Positions 8,680-16,828 are shown, counted from the stretch's first letter. The stretch: DNA of 64,000 nt from Candidatus Gastranaerophilales bacterium (GCA_900767135.1 CAAFYU010000067.1:1-64000), one strand, 5' to 3'. Notes: generated by a model from the sequence alone, not told the origin. A program made the numbers and translations.

Positions 8680-8700
8680 TAAGCGTGCCGCTTAACCCGC

Positions 8701-8735
8701 CCAATCAGGTTTTGAAAGAACTTTCAAGAGATTGG
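8701..8735 (+). other. Strong hairpin after the 7495 gene
   Basis: CCAATC pairs with GATTGG outside and TTGAAAG with CTTTCAA inside, with a two-base loop. No T tract follows, so it may protect the mRNA 3' end rather than terminate. Confidence 0.55.
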
Positions 8736-8765
8736 TGAGGGGTGAACGAAGTGAATTAACCAAAT

Positions 8766-8876
8766 GTGAATGGTGAATAGTGAGTCGTGAATGGTTCTTT
8801 ACGTTCGCTAATGCTCAAAAATTTTAATAGTGAATAATTGAAATGGTCTATTCACCATTCACTATTCACTACTCAC
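8766..8876. repeat. Inverted-repeat element A of the GTGAANNG-arm family
   Basis: The left arm (from 8766) is made of short GTGAATGG/GTGAATAG/GTGAGT units. The right arm (8848-8876) is the reverse complement, CTATTCACCATTCACTATTC and onward. About 50 bases lie between, with no gene. Three related elements occur at 11858, 26360 and 43053. Confidence 0.8.
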
Positions 8877-8908
8877 AAAAATAATATTGTTTCCTTTCCC
8901 TTTTTTCC

Positions 8909-8935
8909 AGACTAACGACAAGTTGGTCTTTTTTA
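8909..8935 (+). terminator. Rho-independent terminator
   Basis: AGACTAAC and GTTGGTCT form an eight-bp stem (one G-T pair) with a six-base loop, followed by TTTTTT. It probably ends the transcript of the 7495 gene. Confidence 0.75.
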
Positions 8936-9720
8936 TTGCGAAAATAGTTCCAGTGGTTGGAAGCGGACTTCGTCCGAACAATAATCGTAAATCGATAAAA
9001 GCGCTATCTTGAATATTGGTAAAATAATTCTAATAAACTATAAAAGCGTCGCCACTAATAATTGTTACAAAGGGGGAAGGCGACTTTCGCTCTTCGTTGC
9101 TCGCATTAAACGGTACCGCTCACAACAACACTGAAAACTGGACGTTTCCAGTGTATGTTGTTCGACTTTCGCTGGCGCTCATACCTCTGCTCGCAACGAA
9201 AAAAAACGGACGTTCTATCAAGATAGATTGTCCGGTATTTCATTTTCTGAAACAAAAAGGATTTACATTAACTTATTATGTTTAACAATAGTCTTTTTCA
9301 TACTATGGCACTTCTGTGCCAGAGATCTTTCTTATCACCTCAAATTCTTGGAACATATCCCCACTCCCAAGATACTTTTATAATAGTCTTAAATAAAATA
9401 AAAATAAACACTAACTTACTTAAATTAGTAGCATTTTTACAATTGTTTTTGGGGGTAATGGTGAAGAGTATGAGTTAGAGCTCAATTATGCCAAAAATTT
9501 AATTATTCAAAAAATTTACTTAATTTTTGTTAAGTATGGCTAAAAAAGTCTTGCTATATTGAAAAAGGCCATGCCTTGTATGCTAATTAATAAATTATTA
9601 ATAATTGTAAAGAATAAGAAATGTAAATTTTGGGAAAAATAAATATAGTTGTGAAATAAATATAATGTAAACAATTGTAACGAATTGAGAACATGTTGAA
9701 ATTGCTTGATTTTGTAGTTG
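8936..9720. other. Non-coding, repeat-rich intergenic region
   Basis: No convincing gene. It holds a small CGGAC-ttc-GTCCG hairpin near 8966, a larger palindromic hairpin at 9122-9162 (ACAAC...GTTGT enclosing CACTG...CAGTG), two imperfect direct copies of CGACTTTCGCT...GCTCGC (9081-9104 and from 9163), and a TGGCAC/GTGCCA hairpin at 9306-9321. From 9480 to 9720 it is simply AT-rich. It looks like a landing zone for repeats. Confidence 0.5.
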
Positions 9721-9743
9721 TTTATATATTTAAGAGTATAAAA
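9721..9743 (+). promoter_or_regulatory. AT-rich box shared with the 57000 gene
   Basis: A 23-base stretch, TTTATATATTTAAG followed by AGTATAAAA, matches 22 of 23 bases with 56961-56983, at nearly the same distance from the start codon (about 14-36 bases upstream). It is likely a promoter core or regulator site. Confidence 0.5.
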
Positions 9744-9756
9744 CGAGAGACGAGCT

Positions 9757-11217
9757 ATGAGCGGATTTTTAGCAAAAGTTAATAATCGTGCAGCAGCAAG
9801 CACAGCCCGCACAACTACTTCCGGAAAGAGTAGTGTAGCTCGTACTGCTGCAAAAAATATTACAGGAAGTAAAACTGCAACCGGAAATATTTCTGGTTTG
9901 CGTACTTCTAGTTCAAATGATTTTGGTATTTGGGCAAAACGTAGTACTCCAGGAACAGGTGCTCAATATGATGTGAAAGGTTATAACAGTGCATCATTGA
10001 GTGCTGCTCGCCACGCATATAATGACAATCATACAAAAATATTTAATAATAGAGGCTGGAATGGTTTTACACATAATTCAAACAGTGCAGTGAATAAATA
10101 TGCAGCTGCAATGATGGCTATGGGGGTTTTAGGTAGTTTGACAGAACAAATCGTAAATGCAAAAAATACTTCTAAAACTAAATCAAGTCAACAAACAGAT
10201 CAAACTCCTAAAACAGGTAATACTGGCTCAACGAATTCTTCTCAAACTCCTTCTTTAAGCGAAATGAAGAATGCGGATAATACAACTACTTTACAAGCTG
10301 CAATTGCAAAAGCGAAAAAAGATCAAGGAGCTATGCCTGGTCGTATAAGTACTGCTCAGGCAGATTTATCAAATTTGAAAAACAATCAAGCCGGTTTAGA
10401 CCAAAAAGCAGAAGAGACAAAACAGGCATTAGATGCTAATACTGCGGCTATTGAAAAAACATCTGCTAATATTAATACTTTGAAAAACGAAATTCCAGGG
10501 TTGGAAACAAGAAAGTCTTCACTAGAAGGACAAATTAGTGATGCAGAAGCAACTTCCCGAAATGGTGGAACTCCGACTGTAAATGTGTCTCAGCTAAAAC
10601 AACAATTACAACAAGTTACAGAACAATTGGATAAGAAAAAAGCAGATCTTCAAAAAGCACAAGAAGATTTGAAAAATTATCAAGATAAGTCTGCTAAATT
10701 GAAGCAAGCTGCAAGTGATGCAAGTGATGCAGCAACAAAAAATAAATCAGATATTGATGCAAAACAAAAAGAACTTGAACAATTACAAAAAGATCAAAAA
10801 GAACTTGATTCAGAAATAATAAAGCAAGAAAAAAGATTAGAAGAACTAACTAAAAAAGAAAATAATGAATTAGATGGATTAACCAAAGAAGGCGGTAAAA
10901 TTGCTGTCTTAACCAGTGAATTAAGTACTTTAAAAGGTCTTGTTAATGTAAATGATACTGATGGTTATTCATATGCGGATAAGAAAAAAGATGCAGAAAT
11001 AAAAGATAAACAAGGAGAATTAGATAAATTAAATCAACGAAAAGCAGAACTTCAAAAACGAAAAGCTATAAGAGAACAAGAAGGTGAAACATATAATGGA
11101 ATATTGTTTAAATCTCTTATGGTTGCAGGACAACAGTTGTACATTGTTGATGGAAAAGAAGTTAGTCAAGATGAATACAACCAAAAACTAGATGAAGCTA
11201 AAAAACAAAAATCTTAA
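9757..11217 (+). CDS. Lineage-specific coiled-coil protein
   Basis: 486 aa, family not recognised. Residues 1-60 are Ser/Thr/Ala-rich and basic (TARTTTSGKSSVARTAAKNI) and look disordered. Residues 60-130 hold a moderately conserved-looking block (SRH-like AARHAYNDNHTKIFNNRGWNGF) and a short hydrophobic helix AAAMMAMGVLGSL. Residues 180-440 are a long coiled coil dominated by K, E, Q and D. No classical signal peptide. The upstream AT-rich box is nearly identical to that of the 57000 gene, suggesting co-regulation. It may be exported and structural, but no motif proves this. Confidence 0.75.
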   Translation: MSGFLAKVNNRAAASTARTTTSGKSSVARTAAKNITGSKTATGNISGLRTSSSNDFGIWAKRSTPGTGAQYDVKGYNSASLSAARHAYNDNHTKIFNNRGWNGFTHNSNSAVNKYAAAMMAMGVLGSLTEQIVNAKNTSKTKSSQQTDQTPKTGNTGSTNSSQTPSLSEMKNADNTTTLQAAIAKAKKDQGAMPGRISTAQADLSNLKNNQAGLDQKAEETKQALDANTAAIEKTSANINTLKNEIPGLETRKSSLEGQISDAEATSRNGGTPTVNVSQLKQQLQQVTEQLDKKKADLQKAQEDLKNYQDKSAKLKQAASDASDAATKNKSDIDAKQKELEQLQKDQKELDSEIIKQEKRLEELTKKENNELDGLTKEGGKIAVLTSELSTLKGLVNVNDTDGYSYADKKKDAEIKDKQGELDKLNQRKAELQKRKAIREQEGETYNGILFKSLMVAGQQLYIVDGKEVSQDEYNQKLDEAKKQKS

Positions 11218-11225
11218 CAAACCAC

Positions 11226-11254
11226 TTTACATTTAATCAATTCTAATTTATAAT
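11226..11254 (+). promoter_or_regulatory. Promoter of the rimP-nusA operon
   Basis: TTTACA (11226-11231), 17 bases, TATAAT (11249-11254). Transcription would start near 11261, giving a leader of about 108 bases before rimP. Confidence 0.75.
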
Positions 11255-11279
11255 GACCACATAGGCAGTATTGCCTCAG

Positions 11280-11311
11280 AAAAAACGAACGAGATACCTC
11301 GTTCGTTTTTT
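11280..11311 (+). terminator. Terminator in the rimP leader (possible attenuator)
   Basis: CGAACGAG and CTCGTTCG form an eight-bp stem with a four-base loop, flanked by A6 and T6. It lies downstream of the operon promoter and upstream of rimP, with an AGGCA/TGCCT hairpin (11263-11276) before it and ACTCG/CGAGT after it. It can also terminate the upstream gene. Control by NusA itself is an attractive inference. Confidence 0.75.
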
Positions 11312-11368
11312 ACATAAATACTCGTAAAATTTGTGCGAGTGAGGGCGAAAGTCCAGAAAGGGTAGGTA

Positions 11369-11851
11369 ATGAAACAGGAAATTAACAGGCATGATGTATT
11401 GGAAAAAATCACTCCGTTGATTGAAAACACTGCGATGCGATTTGGATATGTTCCAATCGAAATTGAATTTGTTAAGGAAAATCATAGATGGTTTTTGCGA
11501 ATTTACCTTTACTCAAAAGAAAAAGAGGTTACTCTTGACGATTGCGAAAAAGTGACAAGAAGCCTGTCTGACTTTTTGGACGAACTTATTCCTGTTAAGT
11601 ACTATTTAGAAGTTTCCTCCCCAGGGTTAGAGAGAAAATTCAAGTCTGAAAAGGAATTTGTGATTTTTAATGGAAGACGAATTAGTTTAAAGCTAAAAAC
11701 ACCTTTGGAAGGCGAGGAAGAAAAGATTTTTAAGGGTGAAATCTTAGATTATAATGAAACCGACGGATTGAAATTTTTCCGTTTTGATGATGGAAAGGAA
11801 CTTCAAATCCCGAAAGAAAATATCCAGTCAGCGAAGCTGTATATTGATTGA
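11369..11851 (+). CDS. rimP: Ribosome maturation factor RimP
   Basis: 160 aa, a usual size. The N-terminal alpha/beta domain has FVKENHRWFLRIYLYSKE and DDCEKVTRSLSDFLDE, followed by YYLEVSSPGLERKFKSEKEF, the hallmark RimP motif (V-S-S-P-G-L-x-R), and a C-terminal SH3-like barrel. It helps mature the 30S subunit. It is normally followed directly by nusA; here the S23 element separates them. Confidence 0.95.
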   Translation: MKQEINRHDVLEKITPLIENTAMRFGYVPIEIEFVKENHRWFLRIYLYSKEKEVTLDDCEKVTRSLSDFLDELIPVKYYLEVSSPGLERKFKSEKEFVIFNGRRISLKLKTPLEGEEEKIFKGEILDYNETDGLKFFRFDDGKELQIPKENIQSAKLYID

Positions 11852-11857
11852 TTAAGG

Positions 11858-12327
11858 GTGAATAAGAGGATAGGAAAATAAGTGAATAAGTTCAAATAGG
11901 TGCTACGCACAGAAAGGTATTAGATGCATCATAAAGATATGGAAGTTTGGAAGCAAGCAATGAGCTTAGTTTTCGATATCTATGAAATAACAGAAAAATT
12001 CCCAAAAGATGAGTTGTTCGGCTTGACCGCTCAAATGCGTAGATGTGTTGTGTCTGTTCCTTCAAATATTGCGGAAGGTTGTGGAAGATTTTCAAACAAA
12101 GAAACTTTAAGATTTATTGGAATTTCATTAGGCTCTCTTGCGGAGTTGGAAACACAAATCTTAATAGCACAACATTTGAAGTTTATAGAAAATAGTAAAG
12201 AACTTGAAGATAAGGTTAAGAAAATAAATGCTCTATTGATAGGTTTAAAAAAGTATTTGGAAAAAGAGAATGAAAACAACTTAACGTAACGAACTTATTC
12301 ACCTATTCACTTATTATCTTATTCACT
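11858..12327 (+). mobile_element. Inverted-repeat element B carrying an S23 four-helix-bundle gene
   Basis: A 33-base left arm (11858-11890) and a 33-base right arm (12295-12327) both begin and end with GTGAATAAG when read inward from each end, and match at most positions. Between them lie a leader containing AGGTGCTACGCACAGAAAGG and a single gene. The element sits exactly between rimP and nusA, genes that are usually adjacent, so it looks inserted. Element C at 43053 shares both the arms and the inner GTGCTACGCACA block but has no gene. Confidence 0.75.
11924..12289 (+). CDS. Four-helix bundle protein (S23/IVS-encoded family)
   Basis: 121 aa, typical length. Family hallmarks are MEVWKQAMSLVFDIYEIT, FPKDELFGLTAQMRR, SVPSNIAEGCGRFSN and GSLAELETQILIAQHL. 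The family was first seen in intervening sequences of 23S rRNA genes and is related to the Avd protein of diversity-generating retroelements; its function as a free-standing gene is unknown. The ATG is preceded by AGAAAGG. It is the only gene inside the inverted repeats, making it the candidate mobility or maintenance factor of the repeat family. Confidence 0.93.
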   Translation: MHHKDMEVWKQAMSLVFDIYEITEKFPKDELFGLTAQMRRCVVSVPSNIAEGCGRFSNKETLRFIGISLGSLAELETQILIAQHLKFIENSKELEDKVKKINALLIGLKKYLEKENENNLT

Positions 12328-12367
12328 TTATATAAAATTTACTTAATAATAAAGAAAGGACATAAAC

Positions 12368-13597
12368 ATGATTAAAATTGGAACAGCATTATTTGAAGCT
12401 TGCGAAGAGCTTGAAAGAGAAAGAGGAATTTCGAAAGAAGTTTTAATTGCGTCTTTGTGTGATGCTATGGTTGCAGCTTACAAAAAACATATGCATATTA
12501 AAGAAGCTGATAATATTGAAGCCATTTTGGACGAACAATCAGGTGAAATCGGTGTTTTCAGTACAAAACTTGTTGTTGACGATGTAGAAGATGAAGATAC
12601 ACAAATTACTTTGGCAGAGGCAAAAGAGATTGCAGAAGATGTTGAAGTTGGCGACGAAATTAAGATTGAAGTTACTCCTGAACAATTCGGACGTATTGCT
12701 GCTCAATCTGCAAAACAAGTTATTACACAACGTATTAGAGAAGCTGAAAGAAATATGGTTTTGCAAGAGTTCATGGAGAAAAAAGGAACTTTGACAACAG
12801 GTATTATTCAACGTGTTGAAAACCGTAATGTTATTGTAAATATTGGTAAAATCGACGCAATTATGCCTCAAAAAGAACAAATCCCTGGGGAATATTACAA
12901 ACCTGGTAACAGAATCAGAGTTTTTGTTCTTAACGTTAAAGAAACAACAAGATTGCCACAAGTTATTGTTTCTCATGCACATGCTGAAATTGTTAGAGAA
13001 TTGTTTGAACTTGAAGTTCCAGAAATTGAAGATGGAATTGTTGAAATTAAATCAATTTCAAGAGAAGCAGGTTATAGAACTAAAATCGCTGTTTGGTCAA
13101 ATGATCCGGAAGTTGATTCGGTTGGTGCTTGTATTGGACCTCGTGGTAGCAGAATTCAAACAATTGTTTCTGAATTGAAAAACGAAAAAATTGATATCGT
13201 AAGATATTCAGAAGATCCAGTTGAATATATCGTAAACGCTTTGTCACCGGCAAGAGTTGTGTCTGTTGATATTTTGGCAAATGATGAATATGCTCATGAC
13301 GCAATGGTTGTAGTTCCTGATGATCAATTGAGCCTTGCAATCGGTAGAGAAGGTCAAAACGTAAGACTGGCTCACAAATTGACCGGTTGGAAGATAGATA
13401 TTAAGAGCGTTTCTCAAATGGAAAGAGCGGAAGCTCAAAATATGTCTAATTACGAAGAAACTCCGGAAGAAGTTGAAGAAGATGCAGTAGAAGAAGTTGA
13501 TGAACTTCAACAAGAAATAGAAGAAGAAATGAATCAACAAGCTTTGGACGAAGAAGATCTTCAAGAAGAAGCAGCTGCTGACGAAACAGAAGAATAG
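12368..13597 (+). CDS. nusA: Transcription termination/antitermination factor NusA
   Basis: 409 aa. The N-terminal RNA-polymerase-binding domain is residues 1-125, the S1 domain starts at GTLTTGIIQRVENRNV (about 138), and the KH domains include SDPEVD-like SNDPEVDSVGACIGPRGSRIQ and IGREGQNVRLAHKLTGWKIDI. The last 50 residues are a strongly acidic tail (EEVEEDAVEEVDELQ...). It binds RNA polymerase and nascent RNA. It has AAAGAAAGGA upstream and is separated from rimP by the S23 element; whether that element introduces or removes transcription into nusA is unclear. Confidence 0.96.
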   Translation: MIKIGTALFEACEELERERGISKEVLIASLCDAMVAAYKKHMHIKEADNIEAILDEQSGEIGVFSTKLVVDDVEDEDTQITLAEAKEIAEDVEVGDEIKIEVTPEQFGRIAAQSAKQVITQRIREAERNMVLQEFMEKKGTLTTGIIQRVENRNVIVNIGKIDAIMPQKEQIPGEYYKPGNRIRVFVLNVKETTRLPQVIVSHAHAEIVRELFELEVPEIEDGIVEIKSISREAGYRTKIAVWSNDPEVDSVGACIGPRGSRIQTIVSELKNEKIDIVRYSEDPVEYIVNALSPARVVSVDILANDEYAHDAMVVVPDDQLSLAIGREGQNVRLAHKLTGWKIDIKSVSQMERAEAQNMSNYEETPEEVEEDAVEEVDELQQEIEEEMNQQALDEEDLQEEAAADETEE

Positions 13598-13663
13598 TTG
13601 CTGTTTTACCTTGTTGTATGGTAAATATGGAATTTATTCTTAATGATTGATATTTCTGAAAAT

Positions 13664-13696
13664 AAAAAAAGAACCTCATATTGAGGTTCTTTTTTT
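13664..13696. terminator. Bidirectional terminator between nusA and the aminotransferase
   Basis: AGAACCTCA and TGAGGTTCT pair, with A7 before and T7 after, so it works for both convergent genes. Confidence 0.92.
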
Positions 13697-13729
13697 ATAG
13701 GCTTTTTAGTTCTCAAATCGTTTAGGGTT

Positions 13730-14980
13730 TTATTCAAAATAAAATCCATCTTCTTTAAATCTGTCAATAACTTCCTGCAACTGCTCATCAGAACAAACAT
13801 AAGAAAGTCTGAAAAATCCTTCGCCATGGTCACCAAAAGCATTTCCCGGAACCAATACAACGCCGGATTTCTTCAAAACATCTTCGCAGAATTTGAAAGC
13901 AGAATCATATCTTTTCGGAATAGGCAACCATAAATAGAAAGTTGTATGCGGAACAGTTTTTTCATCAATATTCCAACCGAGTTCCTTGAAACCTTTTACC
14001 ATAATGGCTTGTTTTCTAGCGTAACCCTTGTTGCCTTCCTCAATATACTTGTCGCCTTCTTCTGAATTCAATATTTCAGCACAAGCCTTTTGAAGAGCTT
14101 TGAAAATTCCGTTATCAATAGTTGATTTACCTTTGCCAAAGCGTTGGATAACGTCTTTGTTTCCGCAAACCCAACCTAATCTCCAACCTGTTACAGCGTA
14201 AGGTTTTGAAAAGCTGTAAAATTCAATACCGATATCTTTTGCACCTTCAAGTTCAAAAATACTGAAAGGTTTTTCATCTTCTGCAAAATACAAATCCGCA
14301 TATGCAGCATCTGACGCCAATAACACATTATGTCTTTTACAAAAATCAATTACAGATTGAACATATTTACGAGTTGTCGAAATCCCCATCGGGTTATTAG
14401 GGAAGTTGATAAACAACGCCTTAATATTTTCAGGCTTGTAACCGTCTTTTATAATTTGGTTATAAATAGCTTCAACATCAGGCTGGAAGTTGTTTTCAGC
14501 TGTCAAAGGCATTGGATAAGCTTTTGCTCCGGAACATTTAATAAATTGTAAATATGAAGCATAGCAAGGATCCGGTACCATAATTACATCTTTTTCCAAC
14601 TCTTCATGTTTTGGAGTTGTAATAAATCTAACTAAGTTTGCAATACCTTCTTTTGACCCAACAAGTGAGAAAATTTCTGTTTCAGGGTCTAATTCAACGC
14701 CAAAACGATTTTTCATTCTTTGTGCAATTGCTTTTCTAAAATATGGTTCCCCTTTCGGAGTTGAATACATGTGAATTCCGTCTTCATCAAGAATTTCTTT
14801 CAATCTGTCAAGCAAAGCTTTTGGAGGGTTTGCAGTTGGAGCCCCCATTGAAAGTGAAATCGGAGCTCTGTTTCGAGCAGTCAATTCATCTTTTAATTTT
14901 GCAGTTTGTTCTTTCAATTTAAACATAATGTACGTATCCAACGACATTACTTCTTCATTAAATAGTTTTTCTATATCCAT
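13730..14980 (-). CDS. PLP-dependent class I/II aminotransferase, probable LL-diaminopimelate aminotransferase type
   Basis: 416 aa. Fold-type I features are the NFPNNPMG motif, DAAYADLYF and the Schiff-base lysine in SFSKPYAVTGWRLG (about residue 250). The sequence resembles the DapL/aspartate-aminotransferase-like group, which converts tetrahydrodipicolinate to LL-diaminopimelate for lysine and peptidoglycan synthesis, but a generic alanine or aspartate aminotransferase cannot be excluded. It has an AAGGA ribosome site and lies 13 bp after mlaF in the same direction. Confidence 0.85.
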   Translation of the reverse strand: MDIEKLFNEEVMSLDTYIMFKLKEQTAKLKDELTARNRAPISLSMGAPTANPPKALLDRLKEILDEDGIHMYSTPKGEPYFRKAIAQRMKNRFGVELDPETEIFSLVGSKEGIANLVRFITTPKHEELEKDVIMVPDPCYASYLQFIKCSGAKAYPMPLTAENNFQPDVEAIYNQIIKDGYKPENIKALFINFPNNPMGISTTRKYVQSVIDFCKRHNVLLASDAAYADLYFAEDEKPFSIFELEGAKDIGIEFYSFSKPYAVTGWRLGWVCGNKDVIQRFGKGKSTIDNGIFKALQKACAEILNSEEGDKYIEEGNKGYARKQAIMVKGFKELGWNIDEKTVPHTTFYLWLPIPKRYDSAFKFCEDVLKKSGVVLVPGNAFGDHGEGFFRLSYVCSDEQLQEVIDRFKEDGFYFE

Positions 14981-14993
14981 AATTTTTCCTTTT

Positions 14994-15716
14994 CTACTCA
15001 GCTATCATTTGCATAGGGCCTTCCAAAGAAGCAGTCACAAACTGTTTTGTATAAGGCGTATCTTGCCTCAACATATCTTCGGGAGTTCCCTCATAAACTA
15101 TTTTACCATCATAAAGCATTATGACTCTGTTCGCCGTTCTTTGAATTGTCGACATTTGGTGCGTAACAACAAGCGACGAAGCATGAGTTTCTTCTTTAAG
15201 TCGAACAATATAATCCTCAATCAAAGTCGACGAAATCGGATCTAAACCGGCTGTTGGCTCATCATACAAAATCGTTTTTGGCTCAGTTACAATTGCTCTT
15301 GCGAAACTTACACGCTTTTGCATACCGCCTGATAATTCAGACGGAAATTTATTTTCAATCCCTTTCAAGCCAACAAGTTCCAATTTTTCAGAAACAATGT
15401 TTCTTATCTCTTTTTCAGAATATTTATTTCTTAAATCTTTTCTTTCATGAAGTGCAAAAGCAATATTATCAGCCACATTCAACGAGTCAAACAGTGCCGA
15501 ATACTGAAAAACCATCGCAATTTCACCGCCTGTTGTCGTAATTTTTCCATTATCAGGAGTCAAAAGTCCACAAATAAGTTTTAAAATAGTACTTTTACCG
15601 GAACCTGAAAATCCAACAACAGCCAAGGTTTCACCGTCTTCAACTTTGAATGAAATATCGTCCAAAACTTTTCTCTCATCAAATGCTTTTGTTAAATTTT
15701 TAACTTCTATACTCAT
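14994..15716 (-). CDS. mlaF: ABC transporter ATP-binding protein, MlaF-type
   Basis: 240 aa. Walker A GFSGSGKSTILK, Q loop AMVFQYSALF, signature LSGGMQKRVSFARAI, Walker B TILYDEPTAGLDP and H loop VVTHQM are all present. With MlaE it powers phospholipid movement between inner and outer membranes. No MlaD (MCE) gene is adjacent in the window. The upstream region has no Shine-Dalgarno sequence and reads TAAAATAAAATT before ATG; 17 bp separate it from mlaE. Confidence 0.93.
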   Translation of the reverse strand: MSIEVKNLTKAFDERKVLDDISFKVEDGETLAVVGFSGSGKSTILKLICGLLTPDNGKITTTGGEIAMVFQYSALFDSLNVADNIAFALHERKDLRNKYSEKEIRNIVSEKLELVGLKGIENKFPSELSGGMQKRVSFARAIVTEPKTILYDEPTAGLDPISSTLIEDYIVRLKEETHASSLVVTHQMSTIQRTANRVIMLYDGKIVYEGTPEDMLRQDTPYTKQFVTASLEGPMQMIAE

Positions 15717-15733
15717 AATTTTATTTTACACCT

Positions 15734-16543
15734 TTAAAAGAAAAATGCTATTGCAAAAATCATATCCCAAATTACAATTGCCACAAACGACCAAACAACA
15801 GCTTTGTTTGTAGCCTCTCCAACGCCCTTTGCACCGCCTTTTGCGTAATACCCGCAAGAACAACTTATCAAAGATATTGTCCAACCGAAAACCAAAGCTT
15901 TAAGCAAGCAGACACCTAAATCTTTCATATAAATTCCAAGCCATGCGGAATCAAAGAAAGCTCGATAGCCAAGTCCTGATGTTAAATTTGTCGTAATTGC
16001 ACCTGCAATTATTCCAACAGCAGAAGCTATCAATACAATTGGTGGCATCATAAGAGTTCCTGCCAAAACTCTCGGCACAAAAAGATATTTTATCGGATTA
16101 ATCTTCAAAACTTCAATTGCATCAATCTGCTCAGTTACCCTCATAGTCGCAATTTCAGACGCCAAAGAAGAGCCGATCATCGAAATTATTGCAAAACCGG
16201 ACATAATGACTCCGACTTCTCGAACAATCAACATCGACATCAAAAGTCCGACAAAGTTGCTTCCACCCTGTTTTACCATCTCCAAAGCAACCTGAGAAGC
16301 AACAATAATAGACGTCATTCCGACAATCGAAAGCGTAATCGGCAAAGAAGTTACCCCAAAACGGTAACACTGATCAACAAGTTCCTTATAATCAATCTTG
16401 CTAAACAAAGTAAAACGCACCGTCGCAACACCATTCATCGCAATTTCACCAAGAGTTTCCAAAAAGCTCTTAAACTCAATGAAAATTCCAGAAAAAATCT
16501 TGTATGTTGCCGACTGTTTGTAATACTTTCTTAGACTGCTCAT
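15734..16543 (-). CDS. mlaE: ABC transporter permease, MlaE-type
   Basis: About 269 aa. Several membrane helices and the MlaE signature SMIGSSLASEIATMRVTEQIDAIEVLKINPIKYLFVPRVLAG are visible. It is the membrane partner of MlaF in lipid trafficking. An in-frame TTG 15 bases upstream falls inside the -10 box; the ATG at 16543 is therefore chosen, and it would be translated from a leaderless mRNA because TATAAT ends six bases before it and no Shine-Dalgarno sequence exists. Confidence 0.93.
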   Translation of the reverse strand: MSSLRKYYKQSATYKIFSGIFIEFKSFLETLGEIAMNGVATVRFTLFSKIDYKELVDQCYRFGVTSLPITLSIVGMTSIIVASQVALEMVKQGGSNFVGLLMSMLIVREVGVIMSGFAIISMIGSSLASEIATMRVTEQIDAIEVLKINPIKYLFVPRVLAGTLMMPPIVLIASAVGIIAGAITTNLTSGLGYRAFFDSAWLGIYMKDLGVCLLKALVFGWTISLISCSCGYYAKGGAKGVGEATNKAVVWSFVAIVIWDMIFAIAFFF

Positions 16544-16549
16544 TTTTAG

Positions 16550-16578
16550 ATTATACAAAAAATTTAAACATAATGCAA
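16550..16578 (-). promoter_or_regulatory. Promoter of mlaE, leaderless configuration
   Basis: On the minus strand TTGCAT (16573-16578), 17 bases, TATAAT (16550-16555), then six bases to ATG. This is the best promoter of the leaderless set. Confidence 0.8.
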
Positions 16579-16603
16579 TTTGTATAGTTTAACGATTTTT
16601 GCC

Positions 16604-16822
16604 TTACTCCTCGACCTGTTTATTATACTCTATAGCCTGTTGACGCATATTTTGAATTTCGTTCACCTGCTCATCAACCTGTTGTTGAACACTTTTTGTA
16701 TCAACATTATTACCTTGAAGTTTAAGCGAACTACCCCTCAACGCATTCATACCAATCATAAAAACGATTGCCGTAATTACGAGTCCGACAAGTAAATCAA
16801 TCGCACCAAAAGCTTTTTTCAT
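16604..16822 (-). CDS. Small single-span membrane protein, pilin-like N-terminus
   Basis: 72 aa. A hydrophobic helix starts right after the first residues (FGAIDLLVGLVITAIVFMIG), followed by a Q/N-rich helical tail. The helix begins with a Gly and an acidic residue four positions later, loosely like class of small pseudopilins, but no firm family can be named. GAGGT upstream supports the start. It lies six bases after the next small gene, in the rne unit. Confidence 0.7.
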   Translation of the reverse strand: MKKAFGAIDLLVGLVITAIVFMIGMNALRGSSLKLQGNNVDTKSVQQQVDEQVNEIQNMRQQAIEYNKQVEE

Positions 16823-16828
16823 AAAATC

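Noticed and set aside
8766..8876. Possible CRISPR-like array because of short repeated GTGAAT units.
   Set aside because: Units are contiguous and degenerate, without unique spacers, and form inverted arms; no cas genes in the window.
9097..9285. A 62-codon frame in the repeat zone ending in KGFTLTYYV, reminiscent of a prepilin cleavage site.
   Set aside because: No ribosome site, no assembly helix after the motif, and the frame runs through hairpin repeats; taken as chance.
12539..12982. Long antisense frame (147 codons) opposite nusA.
   Set aside because: Mirror of the nusA codon usage; composition rich in Cys, Asn and Phe is not protein-like; no start signals.
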